Assembly (NCBI GenBank): GCA_022575985.1 | Contig: JAKSXM010000231.1 | Span: 8,062,501 to 8,126,500 of the forward strand | Source of the DNA: Anagrus nilaparvatae | Lineage: Eukaryota; Arthropoda; Insecta; Hymenoptera; Mymaridae | Length of the DNA: 64,000 bases | Direction: 5' to 3' | In this document: in pieces, positions 12,578 to 23,676 of the stretch | Position numbering within the stretch: position 1 is the stretch's first letter | Layout: the number at the start of each line of letters is the position of its first letter | Position numbers and translations under genes: made by a program | Notes under the pieces: model-generated | The model's database searches: none | What the model saw: the letters and a program-made list of their open reading frames with translations, nothing else | Told to the model about the DNA's origin: nothing

Positions 12578-13864
12578 CTAGATTCTTAATATGAAATTAG
12601 GTGTTTTACTAAGCTTAGCTTTATTTACTTTTGTACAGAAAGCGTGTAATTCCAAAACAATGTTATTAGTTCTATTTTTAGCAACATTAACAGCAATATT
12701 TAATAGCTCATTTGTAATTTTCGGAGACCAACCAACATCTAAATACTCAAGTTTTGGGCAATTTGTTAATACTACAGATATTTTATTGGTTAAATTCCAA
12801 CATTTCAAGAGATCTATAACTCTTATATTTTCCATATTTCCCAAACGTTCAAAAGGTTTCTCTGTTATACCAAGAGAGTTACGAGCATGTAAACATTCAA
12901 GCAAAGGAAGAGAAGTCACATATCTCATTCCTACATCAGTTATTTCAGCATGACCGCTAATATCAATAGATTTTAGAAGTTTACAATTTTCACCAATAAT
13001 TCTTAAAATATTGTCATTTACTATATGATAACTGCTTGTCAAATGTAAAATTTCTAGGTTACTCAATATATTAGATAATTCCCAATTTTTTGAAGAATAA
13101 CACGATATATCTTGAATTTGTAAAATAACTAGATTTGGAAAATTCATTTCCGGTAAATCTTGCTCTAATCTGTGTTCCGACTCTGTAACATTTCTATGAT
13201 ATAAATTTTTTTTGCATTCAATAATTTTTATGACATGAAGATTTTTTAAATGTTTTATGAAATCCCATATGTTGCATAAGTTACATTTATTGAGGTAAAT
13301 ATCAGTCACTGAATTTTCAGACAGATATGATAAACAATTTAAATCAACTGATGATTTTGACATTTTAAATATTTTTAATTTTTTTTGCTTTGAAAAAAAT
13401 GATCTTAATTCAACATCATGTTCCTTATGTATGAAAGTAATATAAAATTCTGTAATATTACTACATTGAGTATTAAAAGCTCGTATATCTGTTGGAGAAA
13501 TTTCCATTTTGGATATGTCAATAACAGTTAAATTTGGGCAAAAATTAGCAAAATTTATCAACAAACCAATACTGTCAAGAACCCAAGCATCAAGAATTAT
13601 GCTTTTTAAATATTTTCCACATCTAGACAAAACTTGATAAAAAATACCTTTTTCAATTTCTATTAATCTTACTGCACGTAGATCTTTTGAATACCAAGTT
13701 TGCGGTTTTAGATCTAATTTTTTAAAATTATACCAAGAGTCCTTGCTAAGATTTTGCCAATGTTTGCAAACTCTTTCTACTTTTATTCTGTCGGCTATTG
13801 GTAGAAGTTGAAATATATTTTGTAAACAATCACTACTCAAACTATTTATATTTATAGAGTTCAT
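12578..13864 (-). CDS. F-box/leucine-rich-repeat protein, 428 aa
   Basis: A single uninterrupted coding exon. Residues about 8-52 form an F-box (LSSDCLQNIFQLLPIADR, then the typical VCKHWQNLS). The rest is made of degenerate leucine-rich repeats, clearest at residues about 265-400 with LEILHLTS, LLKSIDISGHAEITDVGM, IRVIDLLKCWNLTN and LEYLDVGWSPKITN-type units. Proteins of this layout (FBXL class) join SKP1 and cullin-1 in an SCF ubiquitin ligase, the F-box binding SKP1 and the repeats binding the substrate. The first ATG just ahead of the F-box is taken as the start. The gene lies between palindrome D and a decayed inverted repeat. It cannot be matched to a named orthologue. A retrocopy origin is possible because there are no introns, though no damage is seen. 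Confidence 0.88.
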   Translation of the reverse strand: MNSININSLSSDCLQNIFQLLPIADRIKVERVCKHWQNLSKDSWYNFKKLDLKPQTWYSKDLRAVRLIEIEKGIFYQVLSRCGKYLKSIILDAWVLDSIGLLINFANFCPNLTVIDISKMEISPTDIRAFNTQCSNITEFYITFIHKEHDVELRSFFSKQKKLKIFKMSKSSVDLNCLSYLSENSVTDIYLNKCNLCNIWDFIKHLKNLHVIKIIECKKNLYHRNVTESEHRLEQDLPEMNFPNLVILQIQDISCYSSKNWELSNILSNLEILHLTSSYHIVNDNILRIIGENCKLLKSIDISGHAEITDVGMRYVTSLPLLECLHARNSLGITEKPFERLGNMENIRVIDLLKCWNLTNKISVVLTNCPKLEYLDVGWSPKITNELLNIAVNVAKNRTNNIVLELHAFCTKVNKAKLSKTPNFILRI

Positions 13865-14189
13865 GATGAAAGTTTCTTTCTTTTGTCAATAACGACTGAT
13901 ATTTCTAAAATAAATAAAATTATTAATATTTTTTAAAATATGTAAAATTTTCGAGTTTCAAGAACGAATCCTTTAATACCATTAAAGTATGATAGGAGGA
14001 CTACACAATTTAATAGAAGATCTGAATAATAAAAATAGGTCATAAATGATCTCTCAAACATTAAAATTTCTTTGTTAATATAGTAATAATACCCTATTCA
14101 AAGGTGATTTTTGATTAACTTCAAAAGTGTAAAATTATAATTTTTCATGCGCTATTGTCCTAAAAAAGTTAATAATATTAAAGTGGAAG
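13865..14189. other. Upstream flank of the F-box gene
   Basis: AT-rich, presumably 5'UTR and promoter on the minus strand. No motif was strong enough to call. Confidence 0.4.
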
Positions 14190-15140
14190 CTCTTACAGGC
14201 CTAGAAATAAGACCCTCTAGCAATGTTCTATACTGTAAAGTATGATTTTTTAGAATATCTTCTAAATAACACTGCTAGCTCGAGTACTAACTTGTAAGTT
14301 AAAAAAATATTTGAATACCTCATTTTTTTTGTGGTGATTCTCACCTTGTAATTCCTGTAAACCGCAATTTTTTATCAGTGATTCTCTTATCGTTATTTGT
14401 CATAAATGTTTTTTTTTTGTTGCATATTTAAAAAAACCTACGACAAGTTTTTTTAACAAAAAAATGCCTCTTTTTCCATAAAACAAGATGAAAGCATTTA
14501 CTTGTTCTAACTGCTTGAGGAGCCGATTTGCTTCTAACTTTTGGTATAAGTTGTGCTATTTTAAAAAATATCCCTTAAATATATTTATCCTCTAAATGAC
14601 GCTGCTACCTTATAAATCAACCAAATACCTTCCAGTTAGTTTCATTATTTCTTTCCTTTTTTTGTTTATGCTACCTTTTAATAATTTTAATTCTACCTAC
14701 CAATAATTTTAACAGTTTTACAACTGGTTTGTGAACTCACAAACAACGAACATGGAGTTTAAATTTATATTTTGAAACTTCAAGATTTTATAATTTTAAG
14801 TCCTTAAGGCAAAAATAATAATTTTAAGCTCATAAAATTTTTATTATTCTGTACTCACTAATCGAAATTATTCTAAGTCAATTAGACTCTCCCCCCCCCT
14901 CCTATCCAATATGATACATTTGACTCACTCCCCAAATGACATGCTTAAAATACCCCCCTGCCTATAAACATGTTTCATGTTAAAAACAACTGAAACCTTG
15001 ACTGAAACCAATCGCAAGGTATTTGGTTAACTTACTAAGTAGCAACGTCATTTGGAAGGTATTTTATAAAACCTTATACCTTGTAGCATAGAACCCTGCT
15101 AGGGGGTTTAATTTGTAGGTCTAGAAAGCTTATTCAGGCA
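14190..15140. repeat. Decayed inverted-repeat element, about 0.95 kb
   Basis: The left block ggcctagaaataagaccctc (about 14199-14218) and following sequence match the reverse complement of about 15060-15125 with many differences. Inner blocks also pair: caaataccttccagttagtt (about 14624) against the complement of 14990-15060. C-runs near 14890 resemble the reverse complement of the G-run zone at 11438 in element D. It looks like an old foldback copy. Confidence 0.6.
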
Positions 15141-16259
15141 AATTGACGGTATTGGGGATGTTTTTTAACTAGTATTACAACCTGTATAATAGCTTTAACA
15201 AATAGTTTCTTCTTTTTTTTTATTTATTAATGGGTATTAATTATGGGTATTATCCATTTTTTATTTACATAAATAGTACAAAAAAAAAACTTAAAATTAA
15301 AGGCAAAAGAGAGTAAGTATGAATATTTTTTTTTTTTAAGGTATTTCACAGTTCAAATTTCTAATGAAAAGAATTTCATAATATTTGGCAAAAATGATGT
15401 TTATAATTGTATAAATCTACTGATAAATTTTCAGAACCTTGAGTTGGTTATTTACCAAGATATAAAGAAAATAAAATTGCACGATTTTAAGAAAAATAAT
15501 ACGTATTTTTAGCGATTCTTATGGAGGTCTTTTTTTTAATAATAAACTAGAAATATTGTACAATCTTAACAGACAAGGTGATAATAAAAATTTAATCAAT
15601 TATTTGATTTTTGCTCGACGTTTCGGTTAAAGCCTTCAACCCTCATTCAGGAGCTATAATTTATTAAAACAATAATTAATATTTATTTACATGTTTTACA
15701 ATTTTTTTTTAAATAGCAGTTTAAATAGCTTTTACATAGCAATAAATAGCTTTTTTTTAAATAGCAGTTTAAAATATTTCTGATGAAAAGTTTTTTTTAT
15801 AATTAACGCATTTGTTAACGCATTTATTAAAAAAATTAAATAAAAAATGCATAAATATTTTTTTTACAATTCGAGGTTGATTTTGAGCTACAATATTTAT
15901 AAGAAATTAAGAAAAACAAGAGAAAATAATAATCTTTACCGGAACACATAATTATGTAATAAAAGTTGGTTAGTCATCATAATAATCATAACAAAATTCA
16001 AATATATTGAAACAATAACACAATTAAAATACTAGCGACTGCTCAAGTCAAATCAGCTTAACTGTGAAATATCTTAATTTTTATTATTTATAAATTAAAA
16101 ACTTTTCTTTTAAACTTTTTTTTTAAATTGTAGACTATTATTAAAAAAATTTTTTTATAAATGCTAGATTATTAAAACTATAGAGTATAAAATTTTTAAT
16201 TTTAGCATTTTTAAACTCTATTTTCTTCTTTTTTTTTTTTTTTAATCCAAAGCTTTTAG
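15141..16259. other. AT-rich non-coding interval with a possible transposon end
   Basis: Contains ctcgacgtttcggt...cattcaggagct (15614-15656), a wording often seen at termini of insect DNA transposons, but no partner end was found. Short repeats of aaatagcagttt occur near 15710-15770. Confidence 0.4.
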
Positions 16260-16404
16260 AAATTTTTAGTTATACGTAAGTTCATCAATTTTTTAAACTC
16301 ATGTTCACAAAGAACCAATGAAGCATAAATTTTTTAGTATGATTGGAAGCTACACACGAAAAAGTATCAGACAGTGGTTTCGGTATTAAATGTATCAAAG
16401 TGCA
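16260..16404 (+). repeat. Outer left arm of palindromic element E, cut by the BEL insertion
   Basis: Sequence from aaatttttagttatacgtaa to caaagtgca is the reverse complement of 26645-26788. The arm continues at 23677 beyond the retrotransposon, showing that BEL inserted into this older palindrome. Confidence 0.9.
16400..16404. other. Left target-site duplication of BEL element (gtgca)
   Basis: gtgca precedes the 5' LTR and recurs at 23672-23676 right after the 3' LTR. The uninterrupted site is preserved as the complement in the opposite arm of palindrome E near 26640-26650. BEL/Pao elements typically make 5-bp duplications. Confidence 0.9.
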
Positions 16405-16656
16405 TGTTGAGAAAATGATATATTTAAGATGATTATATGTGTGTGTAAAAGAGAGAGAGAGAGTAATAAGTACGCCGTCTCCGGCAACTGGCCCGGTCGG
16501 CAGTGTGTGCCTTTTCGTGTTCTTAGCAACACCTATTATATTTCAATAAAGGCTTTTAGCACAATTAATCCTAATAATTATTGTAATTGTTATATTTATT
16601 ATCCACCATCCTCATCCACAACTCCACTACATTACTTTAATGGCAGTTCCGCAATA
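16405..16656 (+). repeat. 5' LTR of BEL/Pao retrotransposon (252 bp)
   Basis: Begins TGTTGAG and ends GCAATA. It is identical in length to the 3' LTR and differs from it at about one base (t against c near 16470). It contains a GA run and an aataaa (about 16544) that fits the R-region polyadenylation signal. Confidence 0.93.
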
Positions 16657-17777
16657 TTTGGTCCTTCGAGATAAAGTGTTATTAAGTGAAATTTTTAATT
16701 TGAAATTCATCAACAACGAACCGGCGCCATTAAAACTGTTTATATAGTTTAATATAATTTAACTTAATGACAATGGAAAATTTTATTTTAAATAAAATAT
16801 AAGTGTGGTGATGTTATTTAATAAAGTGGATAAAATTGTGCCATAAATATAAAAAATTTTTGTGCGAAATTGATTGCGCAAAAAACAAGTTGAAAAAATT
16901 CACGTGCACACGGTGAAATTTTCTTTCTCTTTTCATTACAAGAAATATTTTTTTTTTATATTGGTGATTCAAATTTCAAAAAAAATTTAATTTGGCAAAA
17001 ATTTAAAAAAAAAAATCAAGAAAAAACCATGTGGATCTTTATTTCAGTTTCCCGAAATTTTATTCATCGCCATCTTTTTTATCATCTTATGAAGGAAGAC
17101 GCGCGCATCATTTGAAGTTCACATTCACAAGGTTTTTCTCTTCTGTTCATCATATAATGTAACAAAGAATTTTTTTTTTTTTTTTTTAATTTCTGTGTAA
17201 ATTCCAAATGATTCATATTTAATATTTAAAAATTTTTTCTTTTTTTTTTAAAATACAGTCAAATAAATTTTTATGCAAAACATAACGTTAGATGCACATT
17301 TATATAATAACTTTCAAATATATAATATAAAAGACTTTTCTTTTTTTCTACTATATAATTAAAAAACATATGTATTATTTAAATACTACTATATCTCTCT
17401 CTCTCTTTATTATTAATCGTTATTTTATAAGGACATTATTTATAAGGACAATATTTAATATTAATTAAATAAAAGTAATATAAATAAAACTTTTACTTTT
17501 TGATAATTTCTTACAATTTTAAATTAAAAATTTTTTAGCTTTTGATGAATAATAATGTAATGATTTATGAATTGGTTGAATTTATGTTGAAGCGAAATAC
17601 TTGTTTAAAAGAATCCTTTGAGTCGCGATTTCTTTTTCTTCTTTTATTTTTATTTTTTCTTATTTTGAGTCCTGGTCTTTGCGGTGTTAGAGCTGTGTCA
17701 TTGACATTAAAAAATTTTTTGGATTTTAAATTTTAAAATTTTTTATATTATTTAAATTATAAAATAATCTCAAGACC
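16657..17777 (+). other. BEL leader (untranslated)
   Basis: Primer-binding region at its start, then about 1.1 kb of AT-rich sequence with T runs and a CT run near 17395. The 64-codon frame at 17542-17736 has no recognisable product. Confidence 0.7.
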
Positions 17778-19695
17778 ATGGCTTATCTGATTTTGGCTCA
17801 AAATGATCTCATGCCTAGAATTGAAAAGGCTTACATCAATTTTGAAAAAGAAGGGGACAAAATGTCTTATGCTTCTTGTAAGGTAAGAATGCAAGGGTTA
17901 AAGGATAATTGGCAAAAATTCGAGCAAAATCATCAAGAATTGTTCAAACAAACTAACGTGACCGATCTCATGAAAGATCAACCATACTATACATCAAATC
18001 TTTTTGAAACTTATTATGAAATTTATTTACAAGAGCTTAGTTTGTTTCAAGATTATTTGGATGCTCATACCCCAGCACCAAACAATCAATTTAATTCTAC
18101 ATTTAATGATAATACTAATAATAACAATCATACAATATTAAAAACAGTTCATGATGATTTTGAACGTCTCCCAAGACTTGAATTGCCAGACTTTAGTGGC
18201 AACTTTAAAGAATGGGAATCCTTTCGCGATATTTTCCGTTCTACAGTAGTTGATAAACCAGGTGTCCCGGATATAACCAAACTTAGGCATCTCAGAACAC
18301 ATGTTAAAGGTGATGCAGCTAGCCTTGTCTAAATCTATTCATTAACTGATAGCAATTTTAAAATAGTTTGGGACAAACGATGCGATAAGTATGAAAACAA
18401 ACGACGTTTGGTCAATTCTCATGTCGCGGCTATTTTTTCTTTAAAAAAAATGTCAAAACCCTCATCAGCTGATTTAAAATTAATTTTAGTAGGTATCAAT
18501 ACCCCGTTATCAGCATTAAAGTTGTTGGGCCGTCCAACAGATACATGGGATGGACTTGATAATTTTTCACATTGTTTCTTTGTTTGATAATGAAACAAAG
18601 AAGCAATGGGAACTTTATTTAAGTACATTATCATTATCAGTTAATTCGAATAGTATCGCATCAAACACTGCTACTGTAGCAACTGAATCAACCAATTTTA
18701 ATTCAGATCCTCCTACATTCTCCATTTTAATTAAATTCATTGAGTCTCAAATAAGTATACTGGAGTCAATTGAGGAAAATAATACTAGTTTGGTAAATTC
18801 AGTTTCTAAAAACTCCAATGTTTCCACCCAACCACAAGCTAAAGTTTTTCATGTACAAGCAAACAATAAAAACAAAGAAAGTAAAAAACTAGAATGTCCA
18901 ATGTGTAAAAATAGTCATTATCTTAATAAATGTCCTAATTTCATTAAAATGACTCCTCAAGCGAGATGTGAGTATGTAAAATCTTTACCCAGATGTAGCA
19001 ATTGTCTTGGTAACCATGTTTCTTCTAAATGTAAATCCAGATTTTCTTGTAATATCTGTAAAAAGAAGCACCATACTTCATTACATGATGATAATTTTGT
19101 AAAACCGATCAATCAAACACCTCAAGGTACAAATGCTAATAATTCAAATTTAGGCCCAAACTCAAACTCATCTTTAACACAAACTACTTCTAGTTCACAT
19201 GTGACGTCAGTAAATTTCATTAATTCTCCCTCTCAAACTTTACTGTCTACAGCAGTCGTTAGGGTGGTAAATGAGGATGGCCATGAATTTTTTGCTCGAG
19301 CCTTGGTGGACCAGGCGTCCCAAGCTTCATTCATTAGTCAGTCGTTATGTAGAAGGCTATGTACAAGTCCTATGACGACTAGCCTACCTATTTCAGGTAT
19401 AGGCGGTAAAAGTGACTATACTTGCACAAAGGTAGTCATGTTTCAAATTAAACCTCGTTTCTTCTCTGATTTCTCAATCATGGTTCAGGCCTATGTATTA
19501 CCTAAAGTTTCTACTTATGCACCAACAGCGGATCCGAAAACTGAAAATTTGGCGCATATTTCTAACTTAACTCTGGCTGATCCTTGTTTTTGCAAGCGAG
19601 GTCAAATTGAAATTCTTCTAAGCACTTCGGTTCACGCTTCCATAATCGAGGAGGATGTAAGACGAGGTGCTGATTTCGAACCTATTGCCACATAA
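17778..19695 (+). pseudogene. BEL gag and protease region (interrupted)
   Basis: Starts ATGGCTTATCTGATTTTG. Residues from about 130 carry the BEL Gag core (DUF1759-like: LPDFSGNFKEWESFRDIF, then HLRTHVKGDAASLV). The nucleocapsid zinc knuckles follow at about 18895-19080 (CPMCKNSHYLNKC, CSNCLGNHVSSKC and CNICKKKHH). A retropepsin-like segment (DUF1758 type) lies at about 19300-19350, with DQAS where a DTG/DSG-type triad is expected. A stop at 18330-18332, a frame change near 18550-18560 and a stop at 19693-19695 interrupt it. The N-terminal part matches the dead copy at 32283. Confidence 0.88.
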
Positions 19696-22600
19696 TCCAA
19701 ATTAGGATATATTATTTCTGGCAATGCTGGAATAGGTTCAAATTTTTGTTATACAGTTTGTGAAGAGCCCGAATCTTCACTTTCCTTCGATTTGGAACGT
19801 TTCTGGAAGCAAGAAGAGATTAATGATTTGCCCTCTAAATTGCTCAATCCGGATGAGCAGGAGTGCGAGGATTATTTTGTAAATACTCATTCCAGAACAT
19901 CTGAAGGAAGATACGTCGTAAGGCTTCCATTTAAAATTAAAAATGTGGAAAATTTTCAGTTTCCCGGATCTCATGCAGTAGCAAAAGCTATGTTATTGCG
20001 AATGGAAAAACGTTTTTCAAACGACCCAATTTTTCGTGATATGTATACAGCTTTTATGCAAGATTATGAAAATACTGGCCATATGACAAAAAATACTCAT
20101 TTCTTACTTTATTTATTGTGCTATTTCTTACCCTATCATGGGATCTTAAAAAGAAATGCAATAATTGCAAAATTAAGAACCGTGTTTAATGGTTTTGCCA
20201 AGGATTCAAACAAAATTTCAATAAATGATTTACAGCATACTGGTGCTAATTTATTACCTGACTTGGCAGAATTATTAATTCATTGGATGACTTACAAATA
20301 TGTTTTTGTTTCTGATATACGTCAAATGTATCGTCAAATTCTCGTACATGAAGACGATCGCAAATATCAGCAAATTTTGTGGCGATATAATTCTACTGAT
20401 GAAATCTCAGCTTACTCGCTAAATACTGTAACTTATGGTGTCGTTAGCAGCCCCTTTTTAGCGATTCGGGTTTTAAAGCAATTAGCGATAGATGAGGGAA
20501 AAAATTTTCCATTAGGAGCCCCAATTATTGACTCTGAGACATATATGTATGATACCATTTCTGGTGGCCACACCTTAGAAGAAGCTCTTGCTAAGCAATC
20601 TGATTTAATAAAAATTTGTAAAAGTGGGTGTCTAGAGTTACATAAGTGGATGGCAAATAATGAAGCATTGCTAAATTTTCCTCCATCTTTAAAAGCTGAT
20701 TGCGACTTTGTCCACAATTATTTTTCTGTTTTGGGAATTAATTATAACCCTTCTGAGGATTTTTTTGCTTTTAACATTAAATTAGATGAATACAGTAAAT
20801 CTATAACAAAAAGAAATACACTCTCTAGCATTTCGAAATTATTTGACCCTTTAGGTTGGCTGGCTCTCGTTTTAATCACAGGTAAGGTTTTCATGCAAAA
20901 ACTTTGGCTGGCTAAGTTAAAATGGGATGAAAGGCTTCCTGAAGAGTTACAAGATCAATTCCTAGAGTGGTATAATAAATTAAATTGCTTAAATTCATTG
21001 AAAATCCCTCGTTGGATAAATTATGTCCCCAACGCTAAATACGAAATTTTTGGTTTTGCAGACGCTTCTAAATTAGCTTACGCAGTTTGTATATATTTAA
21101 AGGTCACTTTCAATAATCAAAGAAAAATACATTTAATACAAGCTAAATCAAAAGTCGCGCCCATTAAACCACTGTTAACGATACCAAAGTTGGAGTTAAG
21201 CGCAGCACTTTTATTATCAAGATTAACAGTTAAGGTTTTAAGAGCCTTAAATCTTGATTCGGTTGACATTTATTTATTTACTGACTCCACAGATGTTTTA
21301 TATTGGCTTAAAGAACATCCATCAAAATGGTCCGTGTTTGTTTCACACAAGTGTTCCAAAATTCATTCTTTAGTTTCAACTGCTTATTGGAGTCATGTTC
21401 GTTCTAAAGACAATCCTGCAGACTGTGTTTCTCGTGGCATTCCTCCAGATCAACTAGAAAAGTTTTCCTTGTGGTGGGAAGGGAATGACTATATAAAAGG
21501 TAATTTCCAGTTTGTTAAGGATGATAAAAATTTCCATACAGGCTCCTTAAGTACTTTAAATTGTGTAGTCAGTAATCAGGTCGTAATAAAACAAAAAATT
21601 GCAAAAAACTGGGATTTAATTGATAAATATTCAGATTTCAGAAAATTGTTAAGAATCACTTCGTATAATATTCGTTTTATGTGTAATGTTTTGTTAAATA
21701 GTAAAAAGAACGTACTAAACAAATTAAAAATATTTAATTTTAATTGGTTCAATGATAAGGACATCAAATATCAAAATTTTGTAAGTTTTCCTGAGTTAAC
21801 TAGATCAAAATTATTGTGGGTTTATTTAACTCAAAGGGCTCATTTTTCTAAAGAAATTAACTTTTTGGAAAACAATGTAAAAATTAAAAAATCTAGACTG
21901 GCTAGACTCGACCCATTTCTAGACAATGGTTTGCTAAGGTTAGGTGGTCGACTACATTTTTCTCTCCTTAATTATGATCAGAAACATCCTCTAATTTTGC
22001 CATATAAATGTGCACTTTCGGATTTATTGGTTGATTATTTTCATCATAAAACTTTCCATGGTGGAATAAGGCTCACTCTGTCAACCTTAAGACAGGAGTT
22101 CTGGATCATAAAGGGTAGGAGTCTTGTTAAATCTCGTATACACAAATGTGTCGAATGCATTCATTATCGTGGAATGAGGTAAGTTCAAAAAATGGGTATT
22201 TTGCCCTCACCAAGGGTACAAAAAATTGATAAACCTTTTCGTGCTACTGGGGTAGATTATGCAGGTCCCTATAAGATTCTTAAATACAGAGGTCGTGGGG
22301 CAAAAACCTACAAGGCTTATCTTTGTGTATTTATATGTATGAGCACAAAAGCCGTACATTTAGAGTTAGTAACGGGTTACTCCAGCGATGATTTTTTAGC
22401 TGCATTTCGCCGATTCACTTCAACTCGCGGTCCATGCTCTGAATTATATAGTGACCAAGATACTACCTTCGTCGGCGCAGATAAAGCCCTTAAAGAATTG
22501 TATATGGCCTCATCAGACTATATGCAAGGACTTTTGGGTAAACTAGCCGAAGAGGGTACTAAGTGGTCATTTAATTCTCCAGGCTCACCGCATTTTGGAG

Positions 22601-23159
22601 GATTGTGGGAATCGGCCGTGAAATCGATAAAACATCATTTACGCAGAGTAATTGGTAATACTACTCTAACGTTTGAAGAATTTTACACACTCCTTAAGCA
22701 GGTCGAAGCTTGCTTGAATTCCCGCCCCCTGGTGCCCTTATCTGATGATCCTTCAGATCAAAGTTTTTTATCCCCGTCATTCTTACTAACACAGTCTAAC
22801 TCATATATAATACCTGAGCCTAATTATTTAAATACAAAAATTCCACCTAATCAAAGATATAAAATGATACAATTACTTTTACAAAATTGGTGGAAGGCTT
22901 GGTCTTGTGAGTATCTTCAAACCCTACAAGTGCGGTAAAATGGACAGAAAAATCAAAAAATATTAATGTCGGTGACATAGTTCTGATTACTGATGAGACT
23001 TTGCCTTCTTCAAAATGGCCAATTGGTCGTATATTACAAACCTTCCCAGGTCCTGACGACCTTACAAGAGGGGTGGAAGTAAAAACTTCTACTTCAACAT
23101 TGACAAGACCAATTCATAAATTAATTTTAATTAACAGTTTAAATAATGAGTCAGATTAA
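19696..23159 (+). pseudogene. BEL pol: reverse transcriptase, RNase H, integrase (interrupted)
   Basis: In frame with the gag ORF after the stop at 19693. RT spans about 20150-20900. Its catalytic box reads YMYD at 20542-20553 where YVDD is the norm, so the first metal-binding aspartate is missing. RNase H follows (FADASKLAYAV about 21055; IPKLELSAALLL; LFTDSTDVLYWL). The integrase HHCC zinc motif is at about 22035-22170. The DDE core has VDYAGPY, then YSDQDTTFVGA, then PHFGGLWESAVK (about 22240-22625). The C-terminal DUF5641-like tail is at 22935-23159. Lesions are a stop at 22180-22182 and a frame change near 22935. It ends with TAA at 23157-23159. Confidence 0.9.
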
Positions 23160-23419
23160 ATTAAAAAAAATATATAATTATATGACTCTCTCTTATTTGT
23201 ATATAATATAACCATAATTAAATTTGTATGTGTTATTGTTTAGTTTATTTATTTATTTAGTTATTAAAAAAAATAAGCATGTACATAAATTATTAAAATT
23301 TTGATTTTTTACAGGGTTTAATTTTATTAATTTCAATTTTTATTTTCTAATAATATTGTATATAATTTTCCATAAAAATTTAAAAAAAAAATTTTGTATT
23401 CAAAATTAAGGGGGGAGAA
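23160..23419 (+). other. BEL 3' untranslated region and polypurine tract
   Basis: AT-rich tail ending in aattaaggggggagaa immediately before the 3' LTR. The purine tract would prime plus-strand DNA synthesis. Confidence 0.85.
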
Positions 23420-23671
23420 TGTTGAGAAAATGATATATTTAAGATGATTATATGTGTGTGTAAAAGAGAGAGAGAGAGTAATAAGCACGCCGTCTCCGGC
23501 AACTGGCCCGGTCGGCAGTGTGTGCCTTTTCGTGTTCTTAGCAACACCTATTATATTTCAATAAAGGCTTTTAGCACAATTAATCCTAATAATTATTGTA
23601 ATTGTTATATTTATTATCCACCATCCTCATCCACAACTCCACTACATTACTTTAATGGCAGTTCCGCAATA
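23420..23671 (+). repeat. 3' LTR of BEL/Pao retrotransposon (252 bp)
   Basis: Same length and sequence as the 5' LTR apart from about one base. Followed by the duplicated gtgca (23672-23676). Confidence 0.93.
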
Positions 23672-23676
23672 GTGCA

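Larger units (their letters stand above)
16405..23671 (+). mobile_element. BEL/Pao LTR retrotransposon, near-complete, 7.27 kb
   Basis: Order: 5' LTR, primer-binding region tttggtccttcgag directly after it (16657), ~1.1-kb AT-rich leader, gag-protease-RT-RNaseH-integrase reading frame (17778-23159), an AT-rich tail, purine tract aaggggggagaa (23408-23419), 3' LTR. The 5-bp duplication gtgca brackets it. The two LTRs are almost identical, so integration was recent. Even so, the coding frame carries several stops and shifts, and the RT catalytic box is altered, so this copy probably moved using proteins from another copy. Inserted in the plus orientation inside palindrome E. Confidence 0.95.

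Noticed and set aside
12591..12953. 120-codon plus-strand frame opposite the F-box gene
   Set aside because: Entirely antisense to a well-supported coding exon; a shadow frame.
15614..15656. Transposon terminus (ctcgacgtttcggt...ttcaggagct)
   Set aside because: A similar phrase occurs near 43147, but no paired inverted end or target duplication was found, so no element boundary can be given.
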